DNA of 18,005 nt, taken from assembly GCA_900551305.1 (NCBI GenBank), contig URVK01000009.1, positions 1-18,005 of the forward strand, written 5' to 3'. Within the stretch, counting starts at the first letter, position 1, and the number at the start of each line of letters is the position of its first letter. This DNA comes from an uncultured Collinsella sp. GTDB lineage: Bacteria; Actinomycetota; Coriobacteriia; Coriobacteriales; Coriobacteriaceae. Below, one piece after another: positions 15,632 through 18,005 of the stretch. Both the position numbers and the translations under genes were made by a program. The notes beneath the pieces are model-generated. The model saw nothing but the letters and a program-made list of their open reading frames with translations. It did not search any database and was not told the DNA's origin.

Positions 15632-15677
15632 GATCAATGGGCCGTCCCGGTGTGTGCCGGGACGGCCCATTTTGATC
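15632..15677. terminator. Bidirectional terminator between EF-G-like and nuclease genes
   Basis: ATGGGCCGTCCCGG and CCGGGACGGCCCAT form a perfect 14-bp stem with a TGTGTG loop, followed by TTTTGATC; outer GATC sequences extend the pairing. It serves the + strand gene and probably the convergent nuclease gene. A second small inverted repeat, TGATCC/GGATCA (15673-15678, 15698-15703), abuts it. Confidence 0.85.
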
Positions 15678-15729
15678 CCTTGGGGACGGAGGAAAACGGA
15701 TCAGTTTGAGTTTTGGGTTTGCGGCGGCT

Positions 15730-16713
15730 TTAGTCTCCGGATGCCTGGTTGCGGCCGGTAGCGTAGTCGATCTGCACGTGCGGCTGCAGGTTGTAGCAGT
15801 ACACGTGGAAGCACAGGGTCTTGCCGTGGTCCTCGACCGATTGTGCCTGCAGACGCACGCCACGGCAGACGAGTTCCTCTTCGTTGTACATAGGCGTGAC
15901 ACGGTAGAGCACATGGTTGCCCGTCTCGCGGATGTAGCCGAGAATCTGCTCCTCAAATGGCAGCATGCCCGTTTCGTTGAGATAACGCGTGCCGGTGAGG
16001 AGATTCTTGCGGTTGGCGTTTTCGCCGCAGAGCGACCAGGCGATGAGGTGACAGCGGTTGTAGAGGCTCTGGCCCGGAATAAAGTCGTAGCGCTGCTGGC
16101 GCCATCCGGCGGGATGGATACGCGAGATATCGCCGCGCTTGCCTTGACCGAGCGATTCGGGGCCCACGCAGGCGAGCGCTTTGCGGGTGCGGCCCAGGTC
16201 GTCGAGCTTGGAGAACTTCTTAAAGCAGCCCTCTTCGGCGGCGTGCTCGTATTCATCGAGCGTAAATGATGGTGTGCCCAACGGGTGCGTGCTGTCGGCT
16301 CGCAGGGCAACATAGGGGTTACCCGCGTAGTCAGGAATGCTGCTGAGGTATACGCCGCGGGCGCGGTCGAGATTGGGGTTTTCGACCTCGTCGATGGGGG
16401 TGGCGGCGCTGTCCGCGGAAGCGTCATTACCGGTGTCGGGGGCGGCGGAATGTGGCTTGTTCCCCCGGGTTCGGTCCGCCTACGAGTCTGTGGAGTTTGC
16501 CGTTCCCGATTCGAGTCGGGCAACCAGGTCTGCCTCGTCGTCGGTGCGGCTGGGACTCTCGTCTTGCTTCTCAGCCAGAGCCGCCGCCTGTTCATCACTT
16601 TGCGGCGAGAGCAGTCTGGGCGCCCCGTCGAGCGATCCCGTAAACAGCGCAAACCCCAGCACCACAGCGGTGCCGATAGAAAGTGCTTGCTTGTAGGCGG
16701 ACTTGCGCGACAT
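15730..16713 (-). pseudogene. Secreted DNA/RNA non-specific endonuclease interrupted by one in-frame TAG
   Basis: One reading frame runs from the ATG at 16713 to the TAA at 15730, broken only by a TAG at 16480-16482 (codon 78 of 328). The first part is a signal peptide or membrane anchor (MSRKSAYK, then ALSIGTAVVLGFALFTGSL) and a polar linker. After the stop the same frame continues through more linker into a beta-beta-alpha-metal (His-Me finger) nuclease like streptococcal EndA/Spd enzymes: YDFIPGQSLYNRCHLIAW with the catalytic His at about 222, CGENANRKNLLTGTRYLN, GNHVLYRVTP and QPHVQIDYATG. The usual DRGH is NRCH here. CAGGAGTCACC gives the ATG a good ribosome-binding site. Domain conservation beyond the stop suggests a recent mutation, read-through, or a sequencing error. 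An internal TTG (16281) would give a product without export signal. Confidence 0.8.
16480..16482 (-). other. In-frame amber codon in the nuclease linker
   Basis: The minus strand reads ACA GAC TCG TAG GCG GAC CGA. The frame stays open on both sides, encoding a signal peptide before and the conserved nuclease domain after. One substitution would restore a sense codon such as CAG, GAG or TCG. Confidence 0.85.
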
Positions 16714-16819
16714 GGTGACTCCTGGACGGACGGTTGGGAGTCTACCAGTCTAGCAGGAGCCGCCGAGGGCCGTTCTGTCGAACAAATACTTAAGATTTCC
16801 TCTAAAATAAAAAGAAACG

Positions 16820-16843
16820 GCGGCTTTGATTTTTCAAAGCTGC
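16820..16843. other. Hairpin at the start of the AT-rich segment
   Basis: CGGCTTTGA and TCAAAGCTG pair around TTTT, extended by one more G-C pair. On the minus strand the stem is followed by CGTTTCTTTTTATTTT, which would suit a terminator for transcription arriving from the methyltransferase gene, behind the stronger one at 16917-16967. The rest of 16714-16997 shows no gene; the nuclease promoter should lie in 16720-16800, but I see no clear -10/-35 pair. Confidence 0.4.
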
Positions 16844-16916
16844 TGCGGAAATCAAAGAACGACAAGCAACAGTTCTGATTTTGCTCCAATATGGTTATTG
16901 GGGGCACAAATTAAAA

Positions 16917-16967
16917 TCAAAAAAGAGCCGATAACAGCAGTATTTCAAACTGCATATTATCGGCTCT
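16917..16967 (-). terminator. Terminator of the Cfr/RlmN-like gene
   Basis: AGAGCCGATAA (16924-16934) and TTATCGGCTCT (16957-16967) pair perfectly, with an inner GCAGT/ACTGC stem. On the minus strand the hairpin is followed by a run of six T residues. It lies 30 bases past the end of the methyltransferase gene. Confidence 0.88.
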
Positions 16968-16997
16968 GCGTCTGTGCGTCTGGCTCTTTTAATTAAA

Positions 16998-17780
16998 TTA
17001 TTTTTGTTGTTTTTTGGCTTTATTATATGTATTAGCTAATTGTCCACAAGCTGCTTTAATCTTTCTACCATGAGAAACTCTCATGGTAACTTCAAGTCCT
17101 GTTTGCTCTAATTGATGTTTGAACGCAACCATTTCTTGTTTTTGTGGTGCTCTAATTTTTGAATTACTCGTCGGGTTGTATTGCAGCACGTTAATCATAA
17201 CATTTTTGCCCTTAAACCATTTTGCAAGTTGCCTTATATCTGAGGAACGGTCATTTATACCTGGTAAAAGTAAATACGCAAATACCACTTTTCGATTATG
17301 CCTTTGTGAATAGGACAATGCTTGCTTAACAACATCTTCAATAGCGTACATGTGCATATGAGGAATGATACAGTTTCTCGCAGCCTGTGTTGCTGCATGT
17401 AAAGATATTGTCAACTGAATTTTTAGATGTTCTTCGCGCAATTTTTTTAATTGATTAACTGGACCAACTGTTGATACGGTAATGCCGTCGGTTGGAAAGT
17501 TAAGTCCATTTCTATCTCGAAGAATATGGATTGCTGCAATCAAGTTGTCGTAATTGAATAAAGGTTCTCCCATTCCCATAAAAACGATACGATTTACTTT
17601 TTGACGTATCAATATGACCTGCTGCACAATTTCAGACGGTGTTAGATTACGAACAAAACCATTGCGTCCGGACTCACAAAAAATACAGCCAACAGAACAA
17701 CCAACTTGCGTACTTACGCAAACAGTCCCACCATCTCGCCGTTTAATAAAAACCGTTTCGATATACCTGTTGTCTTTCAA
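16998..17780 (-). CDS. Cfr/RlmN-like radical SAM 23S rRNA methyltransferase, catalytic part
   Basis: Radical SAM methyltransferases of this family modify A2503 of 23S rRNA, at C2 (RlmN) or C8 (Cfr). All five functional cysteines are present: TVCVSTQVGCSVGCIFC holds the first catalytic Cys and the C-x3-C-x2-C iron-sulfur ligands, and KIKAACGQL holds the methyl-carrying Cys. MGMGEPL and SLHAATQ are also typical. AYLLLPGINDR and QYNPT resemble Cfr (AYIMLPGVND, RYNPT) more than RlmN, but family placement needs a tree. The TTG at 17780 is only a formal start: the frame stays open to a TAA at 17862-17864, encoding ISTKKVYKSSDTEKYVYEL, a segment normal before this point. The N-terminal part is in another frame. 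Strongly AT-rich, unlike its neighbours. Confidence 0.85.
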   Translation of the reverse strand: MKDNRYIETVFIKRRDGGTVCVSTQVGCSVGCIFCESGRNGFVRNLTPSEIVQQVILIRQKVNRIVFMGMGEPLFNYDNLIAAIHILRDRNGLNFPTDGITVSTVGPVNQLKKLREEHLKIQLTISLHAATQAARNCIIPHMHMYAIEDVVKQALSYSQRHNRKVVFAYLLLPGINDRSSDIRQLAKWFKGKNVMINVLQYNPTSNSKIRAPQKQEMVAFKHQLEQTGLEVTMRVSHGRKIKAACGQLANTYNKAKKQQK

Positions 17781-17986
17781 TTCATAAACATACTTTTCAG
17801 TATCGCTACTTTTATAGACTTTTTTTGTTGATATTGATAGATTTTTTTGTGAAATGGCTGTTTATATAATTCCGTATATAAGGCTCTTGCTTTATCCTCT
17901 CCAATTACTTCCGACATTTCTTTGTAAGTAAATCCGTATGGGTCATTCAATATTTCCGTAGGTGTACTTTTAGGTAAGTGTTTCAT
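17777..17986 (-). CDS. N-terminal fragment of the Cfr/RlmN-like methyltransferase
   Basis: A 69-residue frame starting MKHLPKSTPTEILND with an excellent ribosome-binding site (AAGGAAGG, eight bases before the ATG). It resembles the helical N-terminal accessory region of the family up to about LYTELYKQPFHKK. It then reads through two A7 runs in a frame that ends four bases past the formal start of the catalytic part. Moving back one base (one extra A) in either run joins the two into one protein of about 329 residues, a little shorter than usual for RlmN/Cfr. I therefore read this as the start of one gene split by a frameshift, not as an independent gene. Confidence 0.65.
   Translation of the reverse strand: MKHLPKSTPTEILNDPYGFTYKEMSEVIGEDKARALYTELYKQPFHKKIYQYQQKKSIKVAILKSMFMN
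17819..17848 (-). other. Two A7 runs at the frame switch
   Basis: On the minus strand A7 runs occupy 17848-17842 and 17826-17820. The second, read in the upstream frame, is CAA AAA AAG, that is the heptamer A AAA AAG, the same as the -1 slippery site of Escherichia coli dnaX. The first is CAC AAA AAA ATC; adding one A there gives HKKNLSISTKKVYKSS, which reads most naturally against the family. Confidence 0.7.
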
Positions 17987-18005
17987 TTAATATCCTTCCT
18001 TTTCA

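Noticed and set aside
16883..16905. GCTCCAAT/ATTGGGGGC hairpin as a terminator or attachment site
   Set aside because: The stem has a bulge and a wobble pair, and neither a T tract nor a repeat copy is seen nearby.
15579..16907. A 442-codon minus-strand frame overlapping the nuclease in another register
   Set aside because: Its translation is Ser/Arg/Thr/Pro-rich without motifs and spans a terminator and the nuclease promoter; the nuclease frame has clear homology and a signal peptide.

Overview
The window is a stretch of high-GC chromosome carrying actinobacterial-type housekeeping genes. Gene content and style point to a Coriobacteriia member, most likely Collinsella or a close relative; this is inferred from gene families and composition, not from a marker gene. 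It ends in a visibly AT-rich stretch (from about 16,790) that looks horizontally acquired.

Left part (1-6,650): a terminator from an upstream gene; a small tail-anchored membrane protein (-); an Hsp20 chaperone (+) with an HspR/HAIR-like inverted repeat in a long leader; a YycJ/WalJ-type metallo-hydrolase (-) sharing a bidirectional terminator with hsp20; then the conserved cluster tilS - hpt - ftsH (+), which joins tRNA-Ile lysidine synthesis, purine salvage and membrane proteolysis.

Middle (6,650-10,800): a PLP-dependent aminotransferase and a PHP-domain hydrolase (+), separated by an intergenic region with a hairpin and a near-perfect parS-like 16-mer; then a convergent TrmA/RlmD-family RNA m5U methyltransferase (-) with a Lys/Arg-rich N-terminal tail. 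The divergent region beyond it holds a perfect 35-bp inverted repeat with a nested hairpin, followed by a promoter and operator-like repeats.

Right part (10,797-15,680): a polar amino-acid ABC importer (lipoprotein binding protein, permease, ATPase), in which a second large imperfect palindrome separates the binding-protein gene from the permease gene; then an EF-G-like translational GTPase paralogue whose G3 and G4 motifs are degenerate.

Right end (15,680-18,005): a secreted DNA/RNA endonuclease of the EndA/streptococcal type (-) interrupted by one in-frame TAG in its linker, and an AT-rich Cfr/RlmN-like radical SAM methyltransferase (-) whose N-terminal part is in another frame from the catalytic part, with two A7 runs at the switch region. 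These two interrupted genes, the two large palindromes and the parS-like site are the observations most worth following. No CRISPR array, tRNA or rRNA gene was seen.
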